Shown here one piece after another: positions 1 through 8,329 of a stretch of 64,000 nt of DNA. The first letter of the stretch is position 1. The number at the start of each line of letters is the position of its first letter. Origin of the DNA: Micromonospora sp. C28SCA-DRY-2. GTDB taxonomy: Bacteria; Actinomycetota; Actinomycetes; Mycobacteriales; Micromonosporaceae. The DNA lies in assembly GCF_030519475.1 (NCBI RefSeq), contig NZ_JAUMKD010000001.1, positions 868,001-932,000 on the forward strand, in the 5' to 3' direction. The position numbers and the translations under genes are program-made. The notes under the pieces are model-generated. The model was not told where the DNA came from. It saw nothing but the letters and a program-made list of their open reading frames with translations, and made no database searches.

Positions 1-13
1 CGGGCGGCCCGGT

Positions 14-604
14 TCACAGCTGCGCGGCGATCGCCTTGGCGCTCTCCACGTCCGGCCCGGGCAGCGGGACGAAGATCGTCCGCCGGTAGTACTCCAGCTC
101 CCGGATGCTCTCCCGGATGTCGGCCAGCGCCCGGTGCGCGAGGCCCTTCTGCGGCTGCCCGAAGTACACCCGCGGGTACCACCGGCGGCAGAGCTCCTTG
201 ATCGAGGAGACGTCGATCATCCGGTAGTGCAGGTGGGCGTCGAGGCGCGGCATGTCCCGGGTGATGAAGCCCCGGTCGGTGGCGATGGAGTTGCCGCAGA
301 GCGGGGCGGTGCGCGGGTCCTTCACGTAGCGGGTCACGTAGTCGAGGACCATGTCCTCGGCCTCCGCCAGGGTCACCGTCGACCGGCGGACCTCCTCGGT
401 CAACCCGGACTTGCCGTGCATCGTCGCCACGATCTCCGGCATCGCCTCCAGCGCCGCATCCTCGGCGTGGATCACGACGTCGACTCCGTCGCCGAGCACG
501 TTGAGGTCGGGGTCGGTGACGAGCGCGGCGACCTCGATCAGCTTGTCCCTGCCGAGGTCCAATCCGGTCATCTCACAGTCGATCCAGACGAGGAGATCAG
601 CCAC
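14..604 (-). CDS. orn: Oligoribonuclease
   Basis: 3'-to-5' exoribonuclease that degrades 2-5 nt RNA fragments and pGpG to mononucleotides in the cytoplasm. The 196-residue protein has the usual family length. The DEDDh motifs are visible: D9-x-E11 in the first block (IDCEMTGLD), D110 in NSIATDRGF, and the late H157/D162 pair in HRALADIR. The ATG at 604 is the only start that keeps the N-terminal strand carrying the first catalytic Asp intact. It is transcribed away from the GT87 gene starting at 677, so the 70 bp between them should hold both promoters. Identification is firm. Confidence 0.97.
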   Translation of the reverse strand: MADLLVWIDCEMTGLDLGRDKLIEVAALVTDPDLNVLGDGVDVVIHAEDAALEAMPEIVATMHGKSGLTEEVRRSTVTLAEAEDMVLDYVTRYVKDPRTAPLCGNSIATDRGFITRDMPRLDAHLHYRMIDVSSIKELCRRWYPRVYFGQPQKGLAHRALADIRESIRELEYYRRTIFVPLPGPDVESAKAIAAQL

Positions 605-664
605 CGGGACAGCCTACGCGCAGCCCACGACCCGCGGCTGCGCGCTCCCGGCCGAGCGGACGGT

Positions 665-670
665 TAGGGT
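665..670 (+). promoter_or_regulatory. -10 box (TAGGGT) for leaderless GT87 gene
   Basis: TAGGGT lies six bases before the GTG at 677, which would place the transcription start on the start codon. This favours GTG 677 over the in-frame TTG at 671. The call rests on pattern only. Confidence 0.5.
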
Positions 671-676
671 TTGCCC

Positions 677-1972
677 GTGCCCGCAAAACCCGCCGCACCG
701 CCCGCCGTCCTCACCGACGACGCCGGCGGCGGCCGTCGGGTGCGCCGGATCCTCGCCGTGCTGGCGCTCGCCGCCGTGCTGCCGGCGCTCTACCTGCCGG
801 GCCTGGTGCACGACTTCTTCGACCTGAAGATCTACATGCGGGCGATGGACTGGTGGGCGGCCGGCAACCCGCTCTACGACTACGTGCAGCCGGACCGGGT
901 GCAGGGCGAGTTGTACTTCACCTACCCGCCCTTCAGCGCGTTGCTGCTGCTGCCGTTCGGGGCGCTGCCGCTGGGCGCCACCGTGGCGATCTTCACAGCG
1001 CTCACCGGGCTGGCCGTGGTGGTCACCACCCGATGGCTGGTCCTGCCCGTGATCGAGCGGCACCACCTGCCCCGGCTGTTCACCCTCGTGGTGGCGGTGC
1101 TGCTCGTGCTCGCCGTGGAGAGCACCCGCGAGACGATCACCTTCGGTCAGATCAACATGCTGCTGGTCGTGCTGATCCTGGCCGACCTGCTCTTCGCCGT
1201 ACCGCAGGGGCGGAAGTGGGCCGGGGTGGGGGTCGGGCTGGCGACGGCGCTCAAGCTCTTCCCCGGCATCTTCATCGTCTACCTGCTGGCCACCCGGCGG
1301 TGGCGGGCGGCGATCGTGGCGAGTGTCACCGCCGCCGCGGCGACCCTGCTCGCCGCGGCCGTCGCGCCGCGGGACTCGTGGCGGTTCTGGACCCACGAGC
1401 TGTGGGCCACCGACCGCGTCGGTCGCACCGACTACACCGGCAACCAGTCGCTGTTCGGGCTGCTCAGCCGGATCACCGCGCCCGAGCAGCCGTCCCGGCT
1501 GGTGTGGCTGCTGCTGGTCGCGGTCGTCGCCGGGTACGGGCTGTGGCGGGCGGTGCGGGCCGCCCGGGCCGGGGACGCGCTGGCCGGGCTGGCCCTGACC
1601 GGCCTGGTCGGGGCGCTGGTCAGCCCGATCACCTGGACGCACCACATCTACTGGTTCATCCCGGCGGTGGTGGTGCTGGTCGACGCCGCCTGGCGCGCCG
1701 ATCCGTCCACCATGGCCGGCATGCGGCGCCGCCGCTGGCTGGCCGCGCTGGCGATCGGCACCATCGCCCTCATCGTGTACGGGGTGGTCACCTTCTACGA
1801 CTGGGGGGTCGCCCCCGCGCGTACCGACTCGCCGGGGGAGTTCCTGGTCCGCAACACGTACGTGCTGCTCAGCCTGCTGCTGCTGGTGACGCTGCCGGCG
1901 CGGCCCACGGTGTCCGGGACGCTGGCACCCGGCCGGGAGAAGTCGCACCAAATGGACGGACTTCCCGAGTAG
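677..1972 (+). CDS. GT87-family membrane glycosyltransferase (DUF2029)
   Basis: Polytopic membrane protein of about 431 residues resembling the polyprenol-phosphate-mannose-dependent alpha-(1,2)-mannosyltransferases of actinobacteria (GT87, DUF2029). About ten hydrophobic segments follow a charged N-terminus. The acidic loop after the first segment contains DFFDLKIYMRAMDWW, in the position where GT-C enzymes carry their catalytic aspartates. A later conserved-looking block reads ITWTHHIYW. The likely job is adding mannose to lipoglycan or wall glycan on the outer membrane face. Substrate is not readable from sequence. GTG 677 was chosen because a TAGGGT box ends six bases upstream; TTG 671 is in frame and adds two residues. 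It stands alone. Confidence 0.82.
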   Translation: MPAKPAAPPAVLTDDAGGGRRVRRILAVLALAAVLPALYLPGLVHDFFDLKIYMRAMDWWAAGNPLYDYVQPDRVQGELYFTYPPFSALLLLPFGALPLGATVAIFTALTGLAVVVTTRWLVLPVIERHHLPRLFTLVVAVLLVLAVESTRETITFGQINMLLVVLILADLLFAVPQGRKWAGVGVGLATALKLFPGIFIVYLLATRRWRAAIVASVTAAAATLLAAAVAPRDSWRFWTHELWATDRVGRTDYTGNQSLFGLLSRITAPEQPSRLVWLLLVAVVAGYGLWRAVRAARAGDALAGLALTGLVGALVSPITWTHHIYWFIPAVVVLVDAAWRADPSTMAGMRRRRWLAALAIGTIALIVYGVVTFYDWGVAPARTDSPGEFLVRNTYVLLSLLLLVTLPARPTVSGTLAPGREKSHQMDGLPE

Positions 1973-2119
1973 CGCCGATCACCGCTAATCTGGTCCCAAC
2001 TACCTCAGACGTCTCTCGGGTAGCACCGATCCCCCGGTGAGGGCGGCCCTCCGTGTCGGCAGCGCGGCGGGCCGCTCGCCGTTTCCACGCCGGCTCCCGG
2101 ACGAGCGGCGGATCGATCG

Positions 2120-3127
2120 TCAGTCGGCGGCCTCGGGCCGGCCGGCCTCGGTGCGGTCGGTCACCGGAACCGGGGCGACCGTCTCCTCCGGCCCGCTGGG
2201 CGGCCAGGCCAGGGTCAGGGTCACCTCGCGCGGGTGCGGTGCCTCCGTCGCGCCGGGTTCGGGCAGGTCGGCCAGGGTGGACGGCCGGCGGGCGGGACCG
2301 GACCCGATCGCCGGCCGGGCGGCCCCGACCGTCGCGAGTTGCCGCCCGCCGACCAGGGACCGGTCGGTGTCCCGGGTCGGTTGCGCGCCCAGCCCGCTCA
2401 GCGAACTCACCCCGAGGCGCCCGGCCAGCACCGGCACCTGGTCCGGCTCGACCACGAAGACCACCTCGCGGGGCCGGACCGGCCGCAGCAGGAGCAGCAG
2501 CGCCAGCGTCACCAGCAGCATCCCGCCGGCGAGCAGGCCCGCCGTGGCCGGGGCGGTCCACCCGGACCGCAGTTCGGCGCGCAGCCGCAGGGTCAGGTCG
2601 GGCCGGCCGTCGGGGTGCATCACCACCAGGCTCAGCCGCTGGTCGGCCACCTCCTGCGGGCTCCACTCGAGCGCGCCGATCCCCTCGCGTACCCAGAAGG
2701 GACGGCCGACGGGGGCGATGCCGGCGGCCGGCGCGGCGGCGGTGGCGGGTCCGGCCCGGTCGAGCCGGACCGGCAGCGGGCCCCGGGCCAGCGCCACCCG
2801 GCGGACGGTGGCGTGCGGCACCGGGTCGAGCCAGCGCCGCACCTCGTCGGTGGGGGCCAGGCCGACGAAGGCCGGCCCGTCGGCGGTACGCGCCTCCAAC
2901 CGGAGCGTCGACCCGACCCGCGCGAACGGCGCCTCCGCGCGGAGCAGCGCGTCCACGTCCCGGACCACCACCGCGTGCCCGGTCGTCTGCACCGTCTCGA
3001 AGCGGGCGGCGAACGCGCCGCCGGGGTCGGCGTGCCGAGCCAGCATCCAGAGCGCCCCACCGGCGAACAGCGCCGGAATCCCGATGATCAACAGCACCGT
3101 TCCGAGCAGCGCCCGCACGACCCGCAT
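2120..3127 (-). CDS. Unknown membrane-anchored protein with extracytoplasmic domain
   Basis: Protein of 335 residues that I do not recognise. A signal-anchor helix spans about residues 5-28. An outside region rich in Val, Arg and Asp runs to about 195, and a second strongly hydrophobic helix covers about 198-220 (AGGMLLVTLALLLLL). The last ~115 residues are a Pro/Thr/Arg-rich, probably cytoplasmic, disordered tail. There is no enzyme motif. It lies 140 bp downstream of ycnI on the same strand, so it may be the last gene of the copper-locus transcript, but the gap allows an independent promoter. Confidence 0.7.
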   Translation of the reverse strand: MRVVRALLGTVLLIIGIPALFAGGALWMLARHADPGGAFAARFETVQTTGHAVVVRDVDALLRAEAPFARVGSTLRLEARTADGPAFVGLAPTDEVRRWLDPVPHATVRRVALARGPLPVRLDRAGPATAAAPAAGIAPVGRPFWVREGIGALEWSPQEVADQRLSLVVMHPDGRPDLTLRLRAELRSGWTAPATAGLLAGGMLLVTLALLLLLRPVRPREVVFVVEPDQVPVLAGRLGVSSLSGLGAQPTRDTDRSLVGGRQLATVGAARPAIGSGPARRPSTLADLPEPGATEAPHPREVTLTLAWPPSGPEETVAPVPVTDRTEAGRPEAAD

Positions 3128-3268
3128 CCGCTCCGTCCCCCTCCGTAGCCGAGTACCCGGCCGACCTTACCGACGTCGGCCTCTTGATCAGCGGATATCC
3201 ACGGTCGAGGATCCGGAAAAGCCGTCGGCCCGCCGGCTGGTCCGGCGGGCCGAGCGGCGCGGCGCGAC

Positions 3269-4006
3269 TCAGGACTTCGGGGTCGCCTCCCGGCGGGTAC
3301 GCGCGAACGCCAGTCCGCCCAGCAGCAGGCCGGCCGCGCCGGCGACCAGGCCGGCGATGCCGAGCCCGGTGGCCACGCCCACGCCCTCGGCCTCGACCTC
3401 GTCGTCATCGTCGTCGTCGTCCGCCCGCGCCCCGGCGGTGGGGCTGGCCGACGCGCCGGCCGCGGTGAGGGTGAGCACCGGCGCGGGGCTCTCCGGCTCC
3501 TCGCCGCCGGGCGTCGGCTCCTCGATCCAGCGCTGCACGTTGCCGTCGGAGTAGGTCTGCAACGTCTTGAAGACCATCCGGTCGACCTGCGGCAGCGGGC
3601 CGAGCGAGACCGGGAACTCCTGGAACTCGCCGGGCTTGACCCCCGCGTTCGCGGTGGCGGTCCAGGTCAGCTTCGACACCACCTCGCTGAGCTGGCTGCC
3701 GTGCACCTCCACCGGCGGGTCGACCTTGCGCTTCTCCACCGCCACCGTCCAGCCGGGCACCGGCATCGTCGACACCGAGCCGACCGGCGCGTTCTCCGGC
3801 AGCACCACCTCCACCTTGGTGGTGGACGCCGTGTCGCTCTCGTTCGGCACCCGGAACGCGATCCGGGCGTAGCCGCCCTGCGTCGCGTCCTTCGGGTTCA
3901 CCGTGACGTGGGCCGACGCGGGCGCCGCGAAGCCGAACACCGCGGTGGCGACGGCGCCGAGCGCCAACGCGGCCGCGGCAGTGAAGGAACGCCGGTGACG
4001 GATCAT
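3269..4006 (-). CDS. ycnI: YcnI-like copper-binding protein (DUF1775)
   Basis: Secreted, membrane-tethered copper-binding protein of 245 residues. A signal peptide ends at PASA, so the mature protein would begin with His33 (HVTVNP), as in characterised YcnI proteins where the N-terminal His is a copper ligand; a Trp in PVPGWTV fits the second ligand. The DUF1775 beta-sandwich covers about 33-180. It is followed by a Pro/Glu/Ala linker, a run of seven Asp, a TM helix near 215-238 and a basic tail. The ATG at 4006 lies 14 bp after the copCD stop, so the two are co-transcribed. A longer reading frame upstream runs into copCD and is not used. Confidence 0.93.
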   Translation of the reverse strand: MIRHRRSFTAAAALALGAVATAVFGFAAPASAHVTVNPKDATQGGYARIAFRVPNESDTASTTKVEVVLPENAPVGSVSTMPVPGWTVAVEKRKVDPPVEVHGSQLSEVVSKLTWTATANAGVKPGEFQEFPVSLGPLPQVDRMVFKTLQTYSDGNVQRWIEEPTPGGEEPESPAPVLTLTAAGASASPTAGARADDDDDDDEVEAEGVGVATGLGIAGLVAGAAGLLLGGLAFARTRREATPKS

Positions 4007-4020
4007 GGACGGGGACCTCT

Positions 4021-5676
4021 CTAACGGATCGGCACGGTGGCGGTCACCGTGGCCTGGTCGATGTCGGACGTACGGGCGGTGACGCGCAGTTGCCACTCCC
4101 CCGCCGCCGGCAGGTTCATCTCGCCGGTCGCGTGGTTGTCGGTCAACGGCAGCAGCGGGACCTCGATCGGTTCGATCCCGGCCGACGGCAGCGCGGCGGT
4201 GGCCTTCCACTCGACCACCGGCTGCGGCCGGTTGTCGGCGGTGTACGCGTAGAAGTGCACCGTGTTGTTGCCCCGCTGGGCCGGGTCGATCTCGATCTGG
4301 AGCGAGAAGAGGGAACTCGACACGGTGGTGGAGAAGTAACCGGCCTCGGACCCGGCCACGTTGGTGGCGGCGGTGCGGGCCGGGGTGGTCTGCACCAGGG
4401 TCGCTGTCACGCCGAGCACCACGGCGGTGACCGCCAGCTCCACCCAGACCGCCCGGCGCACCTGCCCCGGCCGCTCGACCCCGACGCGCCGGCGCACCAG
4501 CTGCCGGGAGTACGCGGCCACCCCGATCACCAGCGCGAACAGCGCGATCTTGGCAAGCACCAGCCGGCCGTACGTGGTGTTCACCAGGGCGCCCGGGGTG
4601 GCCACCTCGATCAGCGCCTGGACGGTGCCGGCGAGCAGCAGCGCGGAGACCGCCAGCGCCGCCCAGCGCGACCAGATCGGCAGGATGGCGCCCAGCTCCC
4701 GCTCGTCGGCCCGGGGCAGCAGGAAGCCGGCGAGCATCACCAGCCCGCCCAGCCAGACCGCCATGCTGCCCAGGTGCACCGCGTCGACGACCACCGAGAC
4801 CGCCGGCGCCGGCGAGGCGGCCGGGTGCCCGGCCACCGGCCAGGTCAGCAGCGCGGCCCCGGCCAGGATGCCCAGGATGACCAGGTCGGCCCGGCCGACC
4901 GGCCCGGCCAGCAGCGGGCGGAGCAGGAACGCCGCCGCGGCCAGCAGACCCAGCCGGACCAGGTGCGCGGCGCCGAACGCGCTGCCCAGCACCGCGCTCA
5001 GCCCCTCGCCGGTCACGTCGAAGAGCCCGCCCCCGGCGGTGTACGGCACCTGGAGCAGCAGGTTCGCCACGGTGGAGAGCGCCACCAGGCCGATGCCGGT
5101 CCAGGCCAGCCGGGCCGGACCACGCCGGGACAGCCGCCGCGGCCAGAGCGCGGCGAGCACCAGCGCCGGGCCGACGAGCAGCAGCAGCCCGACGTAGCCG
5201 ACGTACTTGGCGACCTTGACCGCGGTGCCGACCACCGGGTCGGCGCGGCTGTCGTCGCCGCTGTCGACCGGGGGCGCCGAGGGAGCGCCGACCGAGTAGG
5301 TGAACGCCCCGGAGACCGGGTGGCTGTCGGCGGAGATCACCCGGTAGCTGACCAGGTAGGTGCCGCGCCCGGCGGCGGGATCCACCGGGATGGTCACCAC
5401 CGCGCCCTCGAAGGTCGGCTCGCCGCGGTCGGCGCGGTCGCCGTCCGGCGCGATCACCCGGATCTTGCCGGGCACCTTGCGCACCGACTCGCTGAACGTC
5501 AGCACCACCTCGGCCGGGGCGCTCGGCACCACGGCAGAGGAGACCGGGCTGCTGCTGACCAGCACCGCGTGGGCGCTGGCCGGGCCGGCCGGGGCGATCA
5601 GCAGGGCGACGACGGTGACCAGCAGGCCGGCGGTGGCGGTCAACCGGGCGGACCAGCGGCGGATGGCGGCAGTCAT
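4021..5676 (-). CDS. CopC-CopD fusion copper resistance/transport protein
   Basis: Protein of about 551 residues. A signal peptide is followed by a mature N-terminus at His36 (AHAVLVSSSP), typical of CopC, whose His1 binds Cu(II). The CopC domain covers about 36-130. After a Ser/Asp linker comes a polytopic CopD domain of about eight helices (155-470), then an extracytoplasmic C-terminal beta-rich region (480-551) like those fused to actinobacterial CopCD. Two in-frame ATGs exist at 5685 and 5676; the GGCGAG sequence sits ten bases from the second but only one from the first, so 5676 is preferred. It is followed by ycnI 14 bp downstream and preceded by the anti-sigma gene 44 bp upstream, forming one leftward operon for copper handling at the envelope. 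Confidence 0.93.
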   Translation of the reverse strand: MTAAIRRWSARLTATAGLLVTVVALLIAPAGPASAHAVLVSSSPVSSAVVPSAPAEVVLTFSESVRKVPGKIRVIAPDGDRADRGEPTFEGAVVTIPVDPAAGRGTYLVSYRVISADSHPVSGAFTYSVGAPSAPPVDSGDDSRADPVVGTAVKVAKYVGYVGLLLLVGPALVLAALWPRRLSRRGPARLAWTGIGLVALSTVANLLLQVPYTAGGGLFDVTGEGLSAVLGSAFGAAHLVRLGLLAAAAFLLRPLLAGPVGRADLVILGILAGAALLTWPVAGHPAASPAPAVSVVVDAVHLGSMAVWLGGLVMLAGFLLPRADERELGAILPIWSRWAALAVSALLLAGTVQALIEVATPGALVNTTYGRLVLAKIALFALVIGVAAYSRQLVRRRVGVERPGQVRRAVWVELAVTAVVLGVTATLVQTTPARTAATNVAGSEAGYFSTTVSSSLFSLQIEIDPAQRGNNTVHFYAYTADNRPQPVVEWKATAALPSAGIEPIEVPLLPLTDNHATGEMNLPAAGEWQLRVTARTSDIDQATVTATVPIR

Positions 5677-5720
5677 GCCGATCATGCTCGCCGACGACGG
5701 CCCGCCGCGGCGACCCGGCG

Positions 5721-6365
5721 TCACCCGCGCCCCGCCGCGACCGCCGTCGACAGCGGTCGGTCCGGCTCGCCGCTGACCCGGCCGAGCGCCCAGAGCAGGC
5801 CCGCCTGGACCACGGCGGCCAGGTGGCCCACCTCGTGCACCAGCGCCGTGGTGGAGTTGGCGATGTCCACCGCGCTGGTGCCGGCCAGGCAGACCGCCAG
5901 CACCAGGGCGACCGGCACGAACGCGCGGGCCCGCTCGGGCCGCCAGGCGGCCAGCGCGAAGCCGACCGCGAGCGCCACGTCGAACGACGCCATCTCCCGG
6001 CTGGTGTGCGGGTCCACCGACACCCCGAGCCCGGCGAGCAGGATCGGCAGCGCGATGGCCAGCTGGGCGACCGCGGCCACCGCGACCGCCACCCGCAGCA
6101 GCTGCCGGCGGGCGCGCACCGCGGCCGCCGCGGCCCGCCCCGGGCCCAGCGGGTCGGCGGCGACCGCCGCCAGCACCGAGGCGGTCAGATCCGGTACGGC
6201 CACCGCCCGCACCCGGACCAGCCGGGTCACCTGCTCGGCCCGGGCGAGCCAGTTCCGGCAACCCGGGCAACCAGCGGTGTGCGTGTCCAGCGCCGCCGGC
6301 GCCGTCTGCGGATCCTCGCCGTCCAGCCGCGCCGACAGCGCCGCGCGTACGTCGTCGCATGTCAT
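5721..6365 (-). CDS. Zinc-finger (zf-HC2) transmembrane anti-sigma factor
   Basis: Protein of 214 residues with an N-terminal ZAS-type zinc finger (H29-x3-C33-x2-C36, preceded by Cys3) and about four TM helices between residues 85 and 200. This is the architecture of membrane anti-sigma factors that hold an ECF sigma factor at the membrane. It is the first gene of the leftward copCD-ycnI operon. Its presumed partner sigma factor starts 108 bp away in the opposite direction, rather than in the usual sigma/anti-sigma operon order. ATG 6365 begins at the conserved MTCDDV segment and is seven bases after a CGACTA box preceded by GGGAAC. Confidence 0.85.
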   Translation of the reverse strand: MTCDDVRAALSARLDGEDPQTAPAALDTHTAGCPGCRNWLARAEQVTRLVRVRAVAVPDLTASVLAAVAADPLGPGRAAAAAVRARRQLLRVAVAVAAVAQLAIALPILLAGLGVSVDPHTSREMASFDVALAVGFALAAWRPERARAFVPVALVLAVCLAGTSAVDIANSTTALVHEVGHLAAVVQAGLLWALGRVSGEPDRPLSTAVAAGRG

Positions 6366-6372
6366 GAGCGGG

Positions 6373-6401
6373 TAGTCGGCCCGGATCCGGGAAAAGTTCC
6401 C
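6373..6401 (-). promoter_or_regulatory. Putative ECF-sigma promoter of the anti-sigma/copCD operon
   Basis: On the minus strand GGGAAC (6401-6396), 17 bases, then CGACTA (6378-6373), then seven bases to the ATG at 6365. GGAAC-type -35 boxes are typical of ECF sigma factors. The same pair with the same 17-base spacing recurs at 7067-7095 on the plus strand. The -35 is also half of a GGGAA-N3-TTCCC inverted repeat (6389-6401). Confidence 0.55.
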
Positions 6402-6472
6402 GACGTGGCGCAGGACATGGAGGGGCCGAAGGACCCTCCCGCCCGCCACGGCGCCGCGTAACCTGGTTTGTC

Positions 6473-7063
6473 GTGATCCCCGCCCCGCGCGACACCACCG
6501 CCGCCGGTCCGGCCGACCCGGCCGGTGCCGCCGGGCGGGAGTCGGCGACCGGCTGGGCGCTCGCCGCCCGCGACGGCGATCCGGTGGCCCAGGCCGCGTT
6601 CGTCCGGCTCACCCAGGCCGAGGTGTGGCGCTTCGCCGCCGCCCTGGTCGACCCGGACAGCGCGGACGACCTGACCCAGGAGACGTACCTGCGGGCGTTC
6701 CGGGCGCTGCCGTCGTTCGAGGGCCGCTCCAGCGCCCGTACCTGGCTGCTCGGCATCGCCCGCCGGACCTGCGCCGACCACCTGCGGGCCGTGGTGCGGC
6801 GGCGGCGCCTCGACGCACGGCTGGCCGCCGACGCCTGGACCGACCGGCCGCACCCCGACCCGGCCGGCCACCTCGGCGCCGCCGACCTGGTCCGCCGGCT
6901 GCCCGCCGAGCGGCGCGGGGCGTTCGTGCTCACCCAGCTGCTCGGCCTGTCGTACGCCGAGGCCGCCGTGGTGGAGGGGGTGCCGGTGGGCACCATCCGC
7001 TCCCGGGTCGCCCGGGCCCGCGCCGACCTGGTCGAGGCGGTCGGCGACGCCCTCGCCGGGTGA
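6473..7063 (+). CDS. ECF-family RNA polymerase sigma factor
   Basis: Sigma-70 family factor of 196 residues. Region 2 spans about 45-110 and includes the polymerase-binding motif DDLTQETYLRAFRAL and the -10 recognition helix (SSARTWLLGIARRTCADHLR). Region 4 covers about 135-190 and ends in a helix-turn-helix (LSYAEAAVVEGVPVGTIRS). There is no extra C-terminal domain. GTG 6473 is eight bases after TAACCT, consistent with a leaderless housekeeping-type start. It is divergent from a zf-HC2 anti-sigma gene and its stop overlaps an upstream ATG of the MauE frame (TGATG). Likely regulon: this copper/thiol locus. Confidence 0.92.
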   Translation: MIPAPRDTTAAGPADPAGAAGRESATGWALAARDGDPVAQAAFVRLTQAEVWRFAAALVDPDSADDLTQETYLRAFRALPSFEGRSSARTWLLGIARRTCADHLRAVVRRRRLDARLAADAWTDRPHPDPAGHLGAADLVRRLPAERRGAFVLTQLLGLSYAEAAVVEGVPVGTIRSRVARARADLVEAVGDALAG

Positions 7064-7066
7064 TGC

Positions 7067-7095
7067 GGGAACTTCCAGCGGAGCCGGAACGACAA
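7067..7095 (+). promoter_or_regulatory. Putative ECF-sigma promoter inside the sigma-mauE junction
   Basis: GGGAAC (7067-7072), 17 bases, CGACAA (7090-7095). Only one position of the two hexamers differs from the anti-sigma promoter, and the spacer length is identical. A GTG codon of the MauE frame follows after six bases (7102), which would give a leaderless transcript. Confidence 0.5.
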
Positions 7096-7620
7096 ATGAC
7101 CGTGACCGCACCGAGCATCCGGGCCGCCCGCCGGCCCGCCGTCCGGCCCTGGCTCGGCGTCGCCGCACGGTTGGGCCTGGCCGCCGTCTGGCTGGTCGCC
7201 GGCGGCTCCAAGATCGACGATCTGGCCGCCTCCGGCCGCGCCGTGCACGCCTACCAGATCCTGCCGTACGACGTGGCGACCGTGGTCGGCGCCGCGCTGC
7301 CGTTCGTGGAGCTGGCGCTGGGCGTACTGCTGCTGCTCGGGCTGGCCACCCGGCTGGCCGCCGGGGTCTCCGCGGCGCTGCTGGTGGTCTTCATCGCGGG
7401 GATCGCCTCGGCCTGGAGCCGGGGCCTGGCGATCGACTGCGGCTGCTTCGGCAGCGGCGGGCAGCTCGCCCCGGGGCAGGCGCCGAGCTACCTCCCGGAG
7501 ATCCTCCGGGACCTGGGTTTCCTGGCGCTCGCCGGATTCCTGCTGATCTGGCCGCGTACGCCCGTCTCGGTCGACGGCTGGCTGACGGGCGACGCACCCG
7601 TGGAGGACGAGGATGAGTAG
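7096..7620 (+). CDS. MauE/DoxX-family membrane redox protein
   Basis: Membrane protein of about 174 residues with four predicted TM helices. The DCGCFG motif (C115-x-C117) just before the last helix is characteristic of the MauE branch of the DoxX family, thought to pass electrons to or from periplasmic thiol oxidoreductases. Its stop overlaps the start of the DsbA-like gene (ATGAGTAG), so the two are translationally coupled partners. Three starts are possible: ATG 7063 (overlapping the sigma stop), ATG 7096, and GTG 7102, which is leaderless relative to a putative ECF promoter at 7067-7095. The TM core is unaffected by the choice. Confidence 0.85.
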   Translation: MTVTAPSIRAARRPAVRPWLGVAARLGLAAVWLVAGGSKIDDLAASGRAVHAYQILPYDVATVVGAALPFVELALGVLLLLGLATRLAAGVSAALLVVFIAGIASAWSRGLAIDCGCFGSGGQLAPGQAPSYLPEILRDLGFLALAGFLLIWPRTPVSVDGWLTGDAPVEDEDE

Positions 7621-8329
7621 TCGCAAGGGACAGAAGGGCGCGGCCCGGGTGGTCCGCGAACAGCTCGCCCGGGAGCGGCGGCGCAAGCGGACGCTCTGGG
7701 TGTCGATCGGCGCGGTGCTCGTGCTGGTCGTCGCCGGCCTGATCGGCTGGAGCGTCTACTCCAGCCAGCGGGCCGACGAGTTCACCGCCCCGCCGGGCGC
7801 CAACGAGGCCGGCACCGGCGTCGTGCTCGGCACCGGCCCGGTCACCATCGACCTCTACGAGGACTACCTCTGCCCGGCCTGCAAGCAGTTCCAGCAGGTC
7901 AGCGGCGACACGATCGACCAACTGGTCAGCGCGGGCAAGGCCAGGGTCGTCTTCCACCCGGTGGCCTACCTGAACCGCTTCTCCACCACCGACTACTCCA
8001 CCCGGTCGTCGGCCGCCTCCGGCTGCGCGGCCGCAGGCGGCAAGTTCAAGGAGTTCACCGACGTGCTCTTCGAGCGGCAGCCGCCGGAGGGTGGCGCCGG
8101 CCTCAGCGACGACGAGCTGATCGACATCGGGGCGGGCGTCGGGCTGAACCGGGACGACTTCGGCTCCTGCGTGCGCGACGGCACGTACGAGCCGTGGACC
8201 GAGCACGTCACCGACGAGGCCAGCAAGGCGAACATCACCGGCACCCCGACCATCCTGGTCGACGGCAAGCCGGTCGCCGACCGCAGCCCGGAGGGGATCA
8301 GGGCGGCCGTGGAGGCGGCCGGGAAGTGA
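7613..8329 (+). CDS. DsbA-like thiol-disulfide oxidoreductase, membrane-anchored
   Basis: Protein of 238 residues with a basic N-terminus, a single TM anchor at about 29-49 and an extracytoplasmic thioredoxin/DsbA-fold domain (65-235). The active site is C87-P-A-C90 within EDYLCPACKQF, and the cis-proline loop is in ITGTPTILVDG near the C-terminus. This layout matches actinobacterial DsbA-family (thioredoxin_4) proteins that form or reduce disulfides in exported proteins. It overlaps the MauE-type gene upstream and the next gene downstream (GTGA), so all three are coupled. In this locus it probably maintains thiols of copper-handling or envelope proteins. Confidence 0.92.
   Translation: MSSRKGQKGAARVVREQLARERRRKRTLWVSIGAVLVLVVAGLIGWSVYSSQRADEFTAPPGANEAGTGVVLGTGPVTIDLYEDYLCPACKQFQQVSGDTIDQLVSAGKARVVFHPVAYLNRFSTTDYSTRSSAASGCAAAGGKFKEFTDVLFERQPPEGGAGLSDDELIDIGAGVGLNRDDFGSCVRDGTYEPWTEHVTDEASKANITGTPTILVDGKPVADRSPEGIRAAVEAAGK

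Noticed and set aside
1968..2036. Imperfect direct repeats around TAGCGCCGATC and TAGCACCGATC after the GT87 gene
   Set aside because: Only about a dozen matching bases in GC-rich DNA, no plausible function or further copies.
3395..3425. GTC-repeat tract as a microsatellite or array
   Set aside because: It simply encodes the Asp run in the YcnI tail and is in frame with the protein.
6389..6401. GGGAA-N3-TTCCC inverted repeat as a repressor operator
   Set aside because: Its minus-strand half is better explained as the -35 of an ECF promoter that recurs with identical spacing at 7067; a separate operator role cannot be excluded.
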